A stretch of DNA of 25,407 bases, taken from the IMG/VR virus record IMGVR_UViG_3300032308_000736, positions 1 through 25,407 of that record; one strand, 5' to 3'. Origin of the DNA: a virus. The notes under the pieces are model-generated. The model did not search any database. It was not told the origin of the DNA and was given only the letters and a program-made list of their open reading frames with translations. Within the stretch, counting starts at the first letter, position 1; every line of letters starts with the position of its first letter. Both the position numbers and the translations under genes were made by a program. Of this stretch, positions 1 through 8,137 are shown piece by piece.

Positions 1-1
1 A

Positions 2-133
2 AGCAGTAATCCAAAACAATTAAAACATCCAGACTTTAAAGTTGCCATGAAAAGATGGTCTGTAGAAACAGACTCAAAGTGGGCACTGGGTGAAACTAAC
101 ACAGTAATGTACGAGGAAAACAATGATAACTAA
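2..133 (+). CDS. 3' end of an unidentified upstream gene (partial)
   Basis: An open frame enters from the left edge and runs 43 codons to a TAA that lies inside the nrdB start region (11-bp overlap with the next gene). The visible tail contains MKRWSVETDSKWALGETN and ends EENNDN. It lacks the Cys-rich tail typical of class Ia ribonucleotide reductase large subunits, so although nrdA would be the expected neighbour I cannot assign it. The tight overlap with nrdB suggests one transcription unit. Function unknown. Confidence 0.55.
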   Translation, partial: SSNPKQLKHPDFKVAMKRWSVETDSKWALGETNTVMYEENNDN

Positions 134-1115
134 AACAAAAACAAGATTAACGGATACAAGAGATTCCTTTAAACCATTCAACTATCCATGGGCATATGAT
201 GCTTGGTTAAAACATGAACAAGCACATTGGTTGCACTCAGAAGTACCAATGGCAGAAGATGTTAAAGACTGGAAAAAGAAACTTACAGTCGAAGAAAAAC
301 TATTCCTCACGAACATCTTTAGATTCTTTACACAGGGTGATATCGATGTGGCTGGTGGTTATGTTAATAACTATCTTCCATACTTTCCACAACCTGAGAT
401 TCGTATGATGTTGATGGGTTTTGCTGCAAGAGAAGCATTACACATCGCTGCATACTCTCACTTAATTGAAACTCTTGGAATGCCAGAATCTACATACAAT
501 GAGTTTCTTGAATACCAAGAGATGAAAGATAAACATGACTATGTACTTGATATTTCTAGTCGCAATGGTACTATCGCTAGTACTGCTGAGCATATTGCTG
601 TTTTCAGTGCCTTTACTGAAGGCATGCAGTTGTTTAGTTCTTTTATCATGTTGCTTAATTTTCCTCGTCACGGCATGATGAAAGGTATGGGTCAAATTGT
701 TACTTGGTCTATTGCTGATGAAACAATCCATGCTGAGTCAATGATTAAGTTGTTCCGTGAGTATATCAAAGAGAATCCTGAGATTTGGAATGATGAACTT
801 AAAGGTAAAATCTACACTATCGCTGAAAAAATGGTAGAGTTAGAAGATAAGTTTATTGATCTTTGCTATAAAGGTGCAGACATGCGTGAACTATCTGCAG
901 AAGATGTTAAGAAATATATTCGTTACATTGCAGATCGTCGTCTAATCTCTCTTGGTATGAAAGGTATCTTTAAAGTTAAAAAGAATCCACTGCCATGGGT
1001 TGAAGAAATGATCAACGCACCAGTACACGGTAACTTCTTTGAGAATCGTGTCACTGACTACGCTAAAGGCGCATTGTCTGGTACATGGGGTGATGTATGG
1101 GGTAAAGCAGCGTGA
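123..1115 (+). CDS. nrdB: Class Ia ribonucleotide reductase small (beta) subunit, NrdB
   Basis: Radical-generating subunit of aerobic ribonucleotide reductase. With NrdA it converts NDPs to dNDPs for phage DNA synthesis. The 330-aa ferritin-like protein keeps the whole di-iron set by spacing to E. coli NrdB: Asp73, Glu104, His107, Glu166, Glu200 and His203 (motifs AREALH and ADETIHAE). Tyr111, seven residues after Glu104, sits where the stable tyrosyl radical Tyr122 is in E. coli, so a classical Tyr-radical class Ia enzyme is predicted. It is slightly shorter than the bacterial enzyme (about 375 aa), as phage versions often are. The ATG overlaps the upstream gene, and the TGA overlaps the GTG of the desaturase by 4 bp (GTGA). 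Confidence 0.95.
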   Translation: MITKTKTRLTDTRDSFKPFNYPWAYDAWLKHEQAHWLHSEVPMAEDVKDWKKKLTVEEKLFLTNIFRFFTQGDIDVAGGYVNNYLPYFPQPEIRMMLMGFAAREALHIAAYSHLIETLGMPESTYNEFLEYQEMKDKHDYVLDISSRNGTIASTAEHIAVFSAFTEGMQLFSSFIMLLNFPRHGMMKGMGQIVTWSIADETIHAESMIKLFREYIKENPEIWNDELKGKIYTIAEKMVELEDKFIDLCYKGADMRELSAEDVKKYIRYIADRRLISLGMKGIFKVKKNPLPWVEEMINAPVHGNFFENRVTDYAKGALSGTWGDVWGKAA

Positions 1116-1822
1116 TAGAGTTATTCTATCTGTTGATTATGACGCACATTACCATTGTGTGCGTCACTCTATATCTTCATAGAGGACAGACGCATAGAGG
1201 ATTAGTATTTCATCCAGCAGTCTCACATTTCATGCGTTTTTGGTTGTGGTTAACGACTGGTATGGTAACTAAACAGTGGGTAGCAATTCATCGTAAACAT
1301 CATCAGAATTCTGACAAAGAAGGTGATCCGCATTCACCTCATGTGTATGGTATTTGGAGAGTGGTGTTCGGTGGTGCTTTACTTTACCATGAAGCCAGTA
1401 AAAATAAAGCGATGATTGATCAATATGGAGTTGGAACTCCAGATGATTGGATGGAAAATAATATCTACTCTAAACATAGCAGAGCAGGTATCATGATTAT
1501 GTTAGCCATCAATATTATTTTGTTTGGATGGATTGGTCTGCTTCTATGGGGTATTCAAATGATTTGGATTCCTTTCTGGGCAGCAGGTATTGTGAATGGT
1601 GTTGGTCATTGGTTTGGTTATCGAAACACTGATACCAAAGATCGTTCAAAGAACATATCAATATTTGGTATCATTATTGGTGGTGAAGAACTACACAATA
1701 ACCATCACGCTGAACCAGCAAATCCTAAGTTAAGCAGACGATGGTTTGAGTTTGATATTGGTTGGATGTGGTTTAAGATATTAGAGAAATTAAAATTAGC
1801 AAGGGTCAAAAATGACAACTAA
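1112..1822 (+). CDS. Membrane fatty-acid (acyl-CoA-type) desaturase
   Basis: Integral-membrane non-haem di-iron desaturase that inserts a double bond in acyl chains. All three histidine boxes of the family are present: HRGQTH (H23-H28, HX4H), HRKHH (H60-H64, HX2HH) and HNNHH (H195-H199, HX2HH), plus the usual extra His in GHWFGYRN (H166). There are hydrophobic segments at about 1-20, 36-52 and a long double one at 127-160. At 236 aa it is compact compared with about 300 aa for bacterial relatives. The start is GTG, coupled by a GTGA overlap to nrdB. Probable role: altering host membrane lipids during infection (inference). The substrate (acyl-CoA or phospholipid acyl chain) and the regiospecificity cannot be read from sequence. 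Confidence 0.9.
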   Translation: MIELFYLLIMTHITIVCVTLYLHRGQTHRGLVFHPAVSHFMRFWLWLTTGMVTKQWVAIHRKHHQNSDKEGDPHSPHVYGIWRVVFGGALLYHEASKNKAMIDQYGVGTPDDWMENNIYSKHSRAGIMIMLAINIILFGWIGLLLWGIQMIWIPFWAAGIVNGVGHWFGYRNTDTKDRSKNISIFGIIIGGEELHNNHHAEPANPKLSRRWFEFDIGWMWFKILEKLKLARVKNDN

Positions 1823-1958
1823 GATTTTTGAGTGTAATGAATGTCAGGCGAGAGGTAAGATTATTCTCAAGTCAGAAGAACGACTAGAGGATATTGTATA
1901 CTGCCCTGTTTGCTCTGCCGATATTTACGAAGAAGATGATTACGAAGAGGAAGAATAA
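1812..1958 (+). CDS. Small zinc-ribbon protein
   Basis: A 48-aa protein with two CxxC knuckles (CNEC at residues 8-11 and CPVC at about 31-34) separated by about 20 residues, followed by a strongly acidic tail ending EEDDYEEEE. This is the pattern of a minimal zinc ribbon. Its ATG lies 11 nt inside the desaturase end. It is too short for a confident family call. It could bind nucleic acid or a protein partner, or, less likely, hold iron as a rubredoxin-like knuckle. Two Cys pairs in such a small frame plus the overlap make it likely real. Confidence 0.75.
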   Translation: MTTKIFECNECQARGKIILKSEERLEDIVYCPVCSADIYEEDDYEEEE

Positions 1959-1988
1959 ATAGTAGTCCTATGATTACTTTTTATTCTA

Positions 1989-2414
1989 ATGTGGCTTTAT
2001 AATAACGAACTTATTGAAGAACTACCTGATGATTGTGTTGGCTTTGTTTATTTAATTACGAACAAAGCCAGCAATCGTATGTATGTTGGTAAGAAATTAT
2101 CCAAGTTTTCCAAAACTACATACAAAATGGTTAAGTTGAAAAACGGAACTAAGAAGCGTAAAAAGATTCGTAGCAAAATAGACTCTGATTGGCTAGAGTA
2201 CTATGGTTCGAGTATAGAACTAAATAAAGATGTGGAGTCTCTCGGCAAAGACAACTTTGTTCGTGAGATTCTTTTCTTTTGTAAATCAAAAGCTGAGTGT
2301 TCTTACATAGAAGCACGAGAACAGTTTGCGAGAAAGGTGTTGGAGTCAGACGACTACTATAATGGGCAGATTTCTGTCCGAGTCCATGGCTCTCATATTA
2401 AAAACAAACTATGA
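1989..2414 (+). CDS. GIY-YIG-like nuclease family protein
   Basis: A 141-aa protein of a type seen in T4-like phages. The N-terminal part has the GIY-YIG core layout: GFVYLIT at about residues 18-24 for the first strand, then RMYVGKK at about 30-36 for the YIG strand, then a long Lys-rich insert. Downstream, EAREQF (about 108-113) could supply the catalytic Glu. Homing endonucleases of the T4 Seg group share the fold, but no DNA-binding domain is obvious here, so it may be a resident nuclease rather than a mobile element. No good Shine-Dalgarno is visible. The AT-rich run AATAAATAG 30 nt upstream resembles a T4 late box imperfectly. It overlaps the next gene by 4 bp (ATGA). Confidence 0.65.
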   Translation: MWLYNNELIEELPDDCVGFVYLITNKASNRMYVGKKLSKFSKTTYKMVKLKNGTKKRKKIRSKIDSDWLEYYGSSIELNKDVESLGKDNFVREILFFCKSKAECSYIEAREQFARKVLESDDYYNGQISVRVHGSHIKNKL

Positions 2415-3577
2415 CATATTTACTTTTTGCAGTTGCATTATCATTATCCGCTCTAGCAGCATACTATGCTGTGATGGGTCTTGTCGCAATTTTTGCTGCA
2501 GCTGTAGTACCAATTGCTCTTATGGGTTCGTTGCTTGAGGCATCGAAACTCGTAGTTGCATCTTGGCTCTATCGAAATTGGAAAGAAATTCCAAAATTGA
2601 TGAAGTCATATTTTGTAGTTGCCCTAGTTGTATTAATGATGTTGACATCGATGGGCATTTTTGGATTCTTATCAAAAGCACACTTGGATCAAGCAATTCC
2701 TTCGGGAGATGTTCAGTCTAAGTTAGCGTTACTTGATGAGAAGATTAAAACAGAAAAGGAAAATATCAATGCAAGTCGTAAAGAACTTACTCAACTCGAT
2801 GCTCAAGTTGATCAAACCATCGCAAGAACTACCGAAGCCAGTGGAACAGACAGAGCCATTGCCATCCGTAGAGGACAGCAAAAAGACAGAGCCAGAATCT
2901 TCAACGAAATCGGTGCAGCGCAAGCCAAGATCGCCAAGTACAACGAAGAGCGTGCGCCAATCGCCAGCGAAGTCCGCAAAGTCGAAGCAGAAGTTGGACC
3001 AATAAAGTACATTGCTGCATTGATATATGGTGACGAAAGTTCAAACGATACGAATATGCTTGAGAAAGCAGTTCGTATCGTCACCATTCTTATTGTTATT
3101 GTATTTGATCCATTAGCAGTTCTTCTGTTAATCGCAGCAAACTGGAATCTTAAACATACTGGTGGAAGAAAGTGGAATGACTTCTTTCAGAAACCACCTG
3201 TTGAAGATTTTCCAGAAACAAAAGAAATAAGACTTAATGACGAAATAAAAGTTGACGAACCAAGCACAACTCCTGTATTTGATAATATTACAGAACATCT
3301 TTCCAAAGAACCACTAGAAACAACTGTTGTTCCAGAAGAAATCAAAAAAGAAGTGAATGAATTACTTGAGTCTGAACTCCCAGAAATCCAAGTAGATGAA
3401 CCCACTAAAGATTGGGAACCACAGTTATACAATCGTAAACAACTTGGTCGTCATATGGAAGAAACAGGACAAAAACCCCCGAAAGCACAATCATTCTTGA
3501 ATAGAGTCCAGAGTGTGTTTTCATCACCTAGTGTAAAAACTATCGAAAAAGAAGTTGATGAATTACAAAAGAAATAA
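2411..3577 (+). CDS. Multi-pass membrane protein with central coiled coil
   Basis: A 388-aa protein I do not recognise by family. Hydrophobic segments lie at about 2-33, 38-53, 66-90 and 218-245. Between the third and fourth is a charged, Ala/Lys/Glu-rich region (about 98-195) with heptad character, predicted as a long coiled coil. The last 140 residues are hydrophilic and acidic with PP and EEI/EEVNELLESE stretches, then a basic patch (NRKQLGRHMEETGQK). It opens a run of membrane and exported proteins that extends to the holin-like gene at 8353. A structural role spanning the inner membrane is possible (inference). The ATG is coupled to the preceding gene by an ATGA overlap. Confidence 0.85.
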   Translation: MTYLLFAVALSLSALAAYYAVMGLVAIFAAAVVPIALMGSLLEASKLVVASWLYRNWKEIPKLMKSYFVVALVVLMMLTSMGIFGFLSKAHLDQAIPSGDVQSKLALLDEKIKTEKENINASRKELTQLDAQVDQTIARTTEASGTDRAIAIRRGQQKDRARIFNEIGAAQAKIAKYNEERAPIASEVRKVEAEVGPIKYIAALIYGDESSNDTNMLEKAVRIVTILIVIVFDPLAVLLLIAANWNLKHTGGRKWNDFFQKPPVEDFPETKEIRLNDEIKVDEPSTTPVFDNITEHLSKEPLETTVVPEEIKKEVNELLESELPEIQVDEPTKDWEPQLYNRKQLGRHMEETGQKPPKAQSFLNRVQSVFSSPSVKTIEKEVDELQKK

Positions 3578-3660
3578 CACTTAGTTCCTAAATAAACTTA
3601 GATGTGAGTAGTACTTCTTGATGTAACTCCGCATAATTACAATAACTAAAGGTTTTAAAA

Positions 3661-4134
3661 ATGATTAAAAAGATCGCTACAGCGGTGCTTTTTGTCATGG
3701 CTACATCTTCTGCGATGGCTGATCCCATCGTGACTGACTCGACTAGTAGAAGCACAACAGATTCTACTTCAAATAGCACAACAACAGTAAAATCCCCTCC
3801 TCCAACTGCAGTGGCTCCAGCCATTACGGTTATTAATTCAGATGTATGCGCAGTAGGTGTATCTGGCGCAGCACAAACTCAAATTCTTGGTATCAGCTTT
3901 GGTTCTACCATGGTAGATAAAAACTGCGAAAGACTTAAACTTGCTCGTGGTATCTACGATATGGGCATGAAAGTTGCAGCAGTTGCCATTATGTGTCAAG
4001 ATGAACGAGTATTCTCAGCGATGATGAATGCTGGTACACCATGTCCAGTAGATGGTAAAATCGGTGAATCTGCTAAAACAATTTGGGAAACTGCCCCAGA
4101 TCGCCAACCACAGAAGATTAAAAGTAAGGACTAA
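3661..4134 (+). CDS. Exported protein with Ser/Thr-rich linker
   Basis: A 157-aa protein with a clear Sec signal peptide (MIKKIATAVLFVMATSSAMA, cleavage after residue 20, AMA|D). It continues with a low-complexity Ser/Thr/Asp stretch (about 22-45), a PPP linker and a conserved-looking C-terminal domain with four Cys. In that domain the segments AVGVSGAAQTQILG, CERLKLARGIYDMGMKVAAVAIMC and AGTPCPVDGKIG stand out. The Cys residues could form two disulfides in the periplasm. Family unknown. AAAGG lies upstream of the ATG. Only 3 nt separate its stop from the 713-aa exported protein, so the two are likely made together. Confidence 0.8.
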   Translation: MIKKIATAVLFVMATSSAMADPIVTDSTSRSTTDSTSNSTTTVKSPPPTAVAPAITVINSDVCAVGVSGAAQTQILGISFGSTMVDKNCERLKLARGIYDMGMKVAAVAIMCQDERVFSAMMNAGTPCPVDGKIGESAKTIWETAPDRQPQKIKSKD

Positions 4135-4137
4135 CTC

Positions 4138-6279
4138 ATGAGGTTAGTCATGGTTCTTGTTGTTTTTGTACTGGCAATTCTACTTGGTCATTGTCATGCT
4201 CAAGCACAAACTTCAATAACATCTGAAAATATCCTAACACCATCAGTTGGTGCATGGAGTGGTTCTGTTGTTGGGCAAGCAGGTGGATTTTCTGGTGGTG
4301 GTAATGGACCAGCATATAATCCAGCAACCAATACGCTAATCTTTGGATACACAAATGCAACAGCGACACAAAGAATCAATGCTGAAGCATTTGCCATTCA
4401 ACATGCATTAGACTTGTCAAACTCTGGTATTAAAATCAATGGGTATAATTATTCATGGATGATTAATAACTCTGGTGACAATATTGGAACGCTAACTGGT
4501 AAAGTCGAAATGTTAAGAGGTGGTAATGCTCTTCAGTCTTATACCTACAATTATAGTACACCAACACAAGGATTTGAGACAAAGACTGGTACTCAAACAT
4601 TTAATAATCCACAAGATTTACTCGCTGCAGATCAAATTACATTATCATTTACTGGTAAAGATGCTCGTTTCTGGGCAGGTTATTATGGACCACAAGTTAG
4701 ACAACCATCTCTAACTCTAAACTATACAACTGATCCATGTATGAGTAATCCAGCATTTTCTCCATCGTGCGCAGGGTTTAATGATATACTCACTAGCAGA
4801 AGAATGTATGCAGAAAGTTATGCTATCAATCAAGCATTAGATTTAGTTGGTGCTGGATTAAAAATCCATGGTTTGAATTATGGTTATGATTATGTTCTAG
4901 GTGGTAGATGGTGTTCAGTTGCTGGAACAAATGCAGATGGCACACTAGGTTGTTCAGTATGGGATGACTCATCTCTTGCTGTTGGTGTTGCAGTAACAAA
5001 GAGTGACCATAGTATTTTATATTCTAATGCATATATTCACTCAGAGCAGAATTCATCTGGTTCAACTAATTACTCTCATATTTTTAATAACTCATTATCA
5101 TTAGGCGACATGGGCGGATTTGCCATGGTAGATCAAGTAAATGGTACTGGTGCTGTTTTTAATAAGTTTAGTAGCTGGAAATATACACCAGACCCATGCG
5201 TAGTAAATCCACTATCATCAACATCTTGCTCAGGTTATCAAGCAGCGTATCAGGCTCAGATGTGTGCTGCTAATCCAACATATAATCCTGCATGTCCAGG
5301 ATACGCTGAAGCAATATTTATGCAACAGTGCACTGCAATTCCATTATCAAACCCTTCGTGTCCAGGTTATGCTTCTGCTTTTCTAACATATCAATGCTCA
5401 ATAAATCCTCTTTATTCTACAACATGTTCTGGATACGCTGAGGCATATAAAGCACAACAATGTTCACTAGATGGATTATATGATAGAACCTGCCCAAATT
5501 ATTCAACTGCTTATGCGACTAAAATGGTACTGGAACAACAAGGCACAGCATCAATAGTAGCAACTGCAGGTACAGTGGCACGAAACGATCCTGCCAATCA
5601 ACCTGTTTCTACAACAACTGCTTCAGCTACAGTTGGTTCTGATGGTGCAGTTGCTGTTGGTGTTTCAAAAACAGGTGATAGTAATGTGGACAAAGCAATT
5701 GCTCCTCCACCACCGAGTGCAAATTCTTCTACCGCACCTGCTGGAGCAGTTCAGTTAGCACCACCTCCACCACCTCCACAACAACAAATGGCTCAGAACG
5801 AACCAAAGGGTGGAGATAAACCTGAACCAAGAGGTGGAAACAAACAAGAGGATAAAAAAGATGATGCTCCGAAAGGCACTGGAGGCAATTCTCCGTCACA
5901 AAATACTGGTTCTTCTACAGCGTCATCTGATAAGCCAGCAGCACCAACTGCTCGTCAAGCACTTCAAGAACGAAGAGAAGCTGCAGCAAAAGCAGAAGCA
6001 GTAGAAAAGGGTAAAAATCTTGCTGGTGAGATGGGCAAAGCATCTGATTTAGAAGCACAGAAAGCTGTTCAGAATGTAGTAATTCAAGCAATGGGATTTA
6101 CTCCTGGATTTGATGCTTATAGTAAGCAAATAATTGTTCAACAACAATTCTATAAACCATACCAAGTTTATGGAAATCAAAAAACTATTGACAACCGCAG
6201 TGCTTTAAGAATGTTTGGTGGCACTGATAAACTACACAATGAACTGGTGGAATCACAATACGGAACCTACGGAAAATAA
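4138..6279 (+). CDS. Large exported protein with duplicated domain and Cys/Pro repeats
   Basis: A 713-aa protein with a signal peptide (about 1-22, ending CHAQA). Two related beta-rich domains follow, about 60-198 and 215-350. Each begins with a similar segment (AIQHALDLSNSGIKINGYNY and AINQALDLVGAGLKIHGLNY) and each ends in a DPC motif. Residues about 352-462 hold tandem units of about 22 aa on the pattern C-x2-(N/I)P-x5-C-x-GY-x2-A, five units with the last degenerate (CSLDG, CPNY). Then come a Thr/Ala-rich region, a polyproline tract (about 522-552), a charged low-complexity linker and a C-terminal domain (about 640-713, FYKPYQVYGNQ and RMFGGTDKLHNELV). The design suits a secreted or surface filament or adhesin, but no function is known. 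It is the centre of an envelope cassette. Confidence 0.85.
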   Translation: MRLVMVLVVFVLAILLGHCHAQAQTSITSENILTPSVGAWSGSVVGQAGGFSGGGNGPAYNPATNTLIFGYTNATATQRINAEAFAIQHALDLSNSGIKINGYNYSWMINNSGDNIGTLTGKVEMLRGGNALQSYTYNYSTPTQGFETKTGTQTFNNPQDLLAADQITLSFTGKDARFWAGYYGPQVRQPSLTLNYTTDPCMSNPAFSPSCAGFNDILTSRRMYAESYAINQALDLVGAGLKIHGLNYGYDYVLGGRWCSVAGTNADGTLGCSVWDDSSLAVGVAVTKSDHSILYSNAYIHSEQNSSGSTNYSHIFNNSLSLGDMGGFAMVDQVNGTGAVFNKFSSWKYTPDPCVVNPLSSTSCSGYQAAYQAQMCAANPTYNPACPGYAEAIFMQQCTAIPLSNPSCPGYASAFLTYQCSINPLYSTTCSGYAEAYKAQQCSLDGLYDRTCPNYSTAYATKMVLEQQGTASIVATAGTVARNDPANQPVSTTTASATVGSDGAVAVGVSKTGDSNVDKAIAPPPPSANSSTAPAGAVQLAPPPPPPQQQMAQNEPKGGDKPEPRGGNKQEDKKDDAPKGTGGNSPSQNTGSSTASSDKPAAPTARQALQERREAAAKAEAVEKGKNLAGEMGKASDLEAQKAVQNVVIQAMGFTPGFDAYSKQIIVQQQFYKPYQVYGNQKTIDNRSALRMFGGTDKLHNELVESQYGTYGK

Positions 6280-6290
6280 AAGGAAATACC

Positions 6291-6887
6291 ATGCCAGAAG
6301 AAATTAAAGATGTCAATGCAAAGATTGACGAAGCCGAAGCTGCTGTAAAAAAATATGCCAGCAAAGATACAGTAATTAGTATTGGTGGATATGAATTCAC
6401 CCCTGCTAAGTTAATGGTGGCATTTACATTAGTGTCGTCATTACTAGGTGGTCTTTATGGTACTTTTGAAGTATACAAAGATTACATGAGTATGAAAAAG
6501 AAAATTGCTGAGTATGTCACACCAGATCTTGCTGAAATTTATAGTAAGATGGAAGTGTTGGATGCAAATACTAGTAAGATGACTGAGTACACTAACAACA
6601 TCAAAAACGATTTAAAGCAAGATGTTCGTAGAGTTGAGTCTGTCGTTGAAAACATGGAAAGATCTACAAAGTCTAGTCAGAGAGATACTGATCAAGCAAT
6701 CAAAGAAATTAAAAAAGAATCTGACACTACATTAAAAGAAGTTCGTAGATATAGTGATCAGAGCGTGAAAGAAGTAACACAAGAGCTAATTAAAAACCAA
6801 AAAGAAACAACAGCGGAAATCCGTGCGTTGAGAAGTGAAGTTGATATGAAGATTAAAAAAGCATTGGACAATCCTCTATCACAATAA
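6291..6887 (+). CDS. Membrane-anchored coiled-coil protein, copy 1
   Basis: A 198-aa protein: a short acidic N-terminus, a conserved block SKDTVISIGGYEFTPAKLMV (about 24-43), one hydrophobic segment (about 40-60) with a GG pair, then a long heptad-rich tail to residue 190 and the ending ALDNPLSQ. It is a paralogue of the next gene: TVISIGGYEFTPAKLMVA, GGLYGTFEVYKDY, IKNDLKQDVRR and ALDNPL are shared. This copy is about 41 aa longer because of extra coiled coil (about 135-180). RBS: AAAGGAAA upstream of the ATG. Topology resembles a single-pass inner-membrane protein with a large coiled domain. Function unknown. Confidence 0.85.
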   Translation: MPEEIKDVNAKIDEAEAAVKKYASKDTVISIGGYEFTPAKLMVAFTLVSSLLGGLYGTFEVYKDYMSMKKKIAEYVTPDLAEIYSKMEVLDANTSKMTEYTNNIKNDLKQDVRRVESVVENMERSTKSSQRDTDQAIKEIKKESDTTLKEVRRYSDQSVKEVTQELIKNQKETTAEIRALRSEVDMKIKKALDNPLSQ

Positions 6888-6895
6888 GGAATAGT

Positions 6896-7369
6896 ATGTC
6901 AGAAAAAGTAGATTTAAATAAAAAAGTCGATGAGTTAGAAGATGCTGCTAAGAAGTATGCCAGCAAAGATACTGTAATCTCTATTGGTGGCTATGAGTTC
7001 ACTCCAGCCAAACTAATGGTTGCAGCTACAATTGTATCATCTGTTCTTGGTGGTCTCTACGGAACATTCGAAGTCTATAAAGACTATCAGGGTATGAAGA
7101 AAAAGATTGCAGAGTATGTTTCTCCTGATCTATCAGAGTTGAACAAGAAGATGGAAATTACTATGCAAAACTCTGAGAAGGCTGTGCAGTATACTCAAGA
7201 TATTAAGAACGACTTAAAGCAAGATGTTCGTAGATTAGAGAAAGTAGTGGAGCAGGTCGAGCGAGATGGTAAACAACTCAATCGTGAAGTCGATCAAGAT
7301 ATGCGTGCTATTCGTAAAGAGATAGACAGTAAGATTCAAAAAGCGTTAGATAATCCACTGGCTAAATAA
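6896..7369 (+). CDS. Membrane-anchored coiled-coil protein, copy 2
   Basis: A 157-aa paralogue of the preceding gene, 8 nt downstream of its stop. It has the same order: acidic head, SKDTVISIGGYEFTPAKLMV block, one TM segment (about 41-61), coiled coil, and the ending KALDNPLAK. The extra heptads found in copy 1 are absent. The nucleotide sequences differ at many synonymous positions, so the duplication is not recent. The two proteins could form a heteromeric coiled coil (inference). RBS: AAGGAATAGT before the ATG. Confidence 0.85.
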   Translation: MSEKVDLNKKVDELEDAAKKYASKDTVISIGGYEFTPAKLMVAATIVSSVLGGLYGTFEVYKDYQGMKKKIAEYVSPDLSELNKKMEITMQNSEKAVQYTQDIKNDLKQDVRRLEKVVEQVERDGKQLNREVDQDMRAIRKEIDSKIQKALDNPLAK

Positions 7370-7404
7370 ATTCGTTGAGATAATTATTATAACAAAGGAT
7401 CAAC

Positions 7405-7683
7405 ATGAGAGATAAATACCTATTCAGTGCTTTGGGCATTTTATTGCTTGTTCCAATCGGTTTTGCGGTTTTTAGTCAGGAATCTTTTAGATATCCTTGC
7501 CAAGATCCAGGAAATTGGGAAAAACCAATGTGTCAGAAGCCACTATGCGATGTGACTAGAACATGCGTAGAACATGTATTCAAGGGACAAAGAGATCCAA
7601 GACTTGGACCACCTCCAGAAGCCCAGAATGTATTGGCACAACAGCAACTACAACAATCTTTACCAGTGAAGGAATGCAAGTAA
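7405..7683 (+). CDS. Small exported or membrane-anchored Cys-containing protein
   Basis: A 92-aa protein with an N-terminal hydrophobic helix (about 5-25, LFSALGILLLVPIGFAVF) acting as signal anchor or signal peptide. The small domain that follows has five Cys (YPCQ, PMCQ, PLCD, RTCV, KECK), several Pro and a Gln-rich stretch. No lipobox Cys sits at a lipoprotein position. Cys content suggests a periplasmic, disulfide-stabilised domain. AAAGGA precedes the ATG. Its TAA overlaps the next ATG (TAATG), so the two are translationally coupled. Not recognised. Confidence 0.75.
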   Translation: MRDKYLFSALGILLLVPIGFAVFSQESFRYPCQDPGNWEKPMCQKPLCDVTRTCVEHVFKGQRDPRLGPPPEAQNVLAQQQLQQSLPVKECK

Positions 7684-8135
7684 TGGATAATTTTATGTAT
7701 ACAGAAGAGCAGTTAATGGCTCGTCTCAAGTTTTTTATTGGTGTCTGTTTATCATTCACCTTAGTTGGAATCGTATTCGTAGTGTTGTACTCACTAATTT
7801 TTGTGACACAACCACTCAATGCTATTTCTCCGATTGACCAGAAATTCTTTGAATTGATTGTACCAATTGCCACATTCTTGACTGGTACTCTATCTGGTAT
7901 CATGTTGGCAGGTAGTGATAAAGATGCACAGAAAGCTGCATTACAAGCAGCTAATTCAGGCTGGAACAAACCACCTGCACCTACACCATCAACACCTAGT
8001 CCATCTACAATGGGTAGACCAGCGATGGGAATGGGTATGGGTATGGCTCCAGCAGTATCGCCACTAGCAAACGCAACTACAATGCCAGTGTATGAAGCTG
8101 GTGATCCAACTTTCAGAAATAGCAGAAACGACTAA
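7683..8135 (+). CDS. Two-TM membrane protein with Pro/Met-rich tail
   Basis: A 150-aa protein. Start chosen at the ATG of TAATG because AAGGA lies 9 nt upstream; an in-frame ATG three codons earlier is possible. Hydrophobic segments are about 16-40 (FFIGVCLSFTLVGIVFVVLY) and 58-80 (FFELIVPIATFLTGTLSGIML). The C-terminal 60 residues are low complexity, first Pro/Ser/Thr-rich and then Gly/Met-rich (GMGMGMA), and are probably disordered. It lies between the exported Cys protein and the holin-like gene, with 2 nt before the latter. Function unknown; a lysis or envelope accessory role is possible from context only. Confidence 0.8.
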   Translation: MDNFMYTEEQLMARLKFFIGVCLSFTLVGIVFVVLYSLIFVTQPLNAISPIDQKFFELIVPIATFLTGTLSGIMLAGSDKDAQKAALQAANSGWNKPPAPTPSTPSPSTMGRPAMGMGMGMAPAVSPLANATTMPVYEAGDPTFRNSRND

Positions 8136-8137
8136 TT

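Noticed and set aside
2-133. Upstream partial frame as nrdA
   Set aside because: Position fits, but the visible 43-residue tail lacks the Cys pair or any other NrdA signature I could point to.
1989-2414. Mobile homing endonuclease
   Set aside because: GIY-YIG-like motifs are present, but there is no DNA-binding domain, no intron and no sign of insertion in flanking genes, so mobility is not supported.
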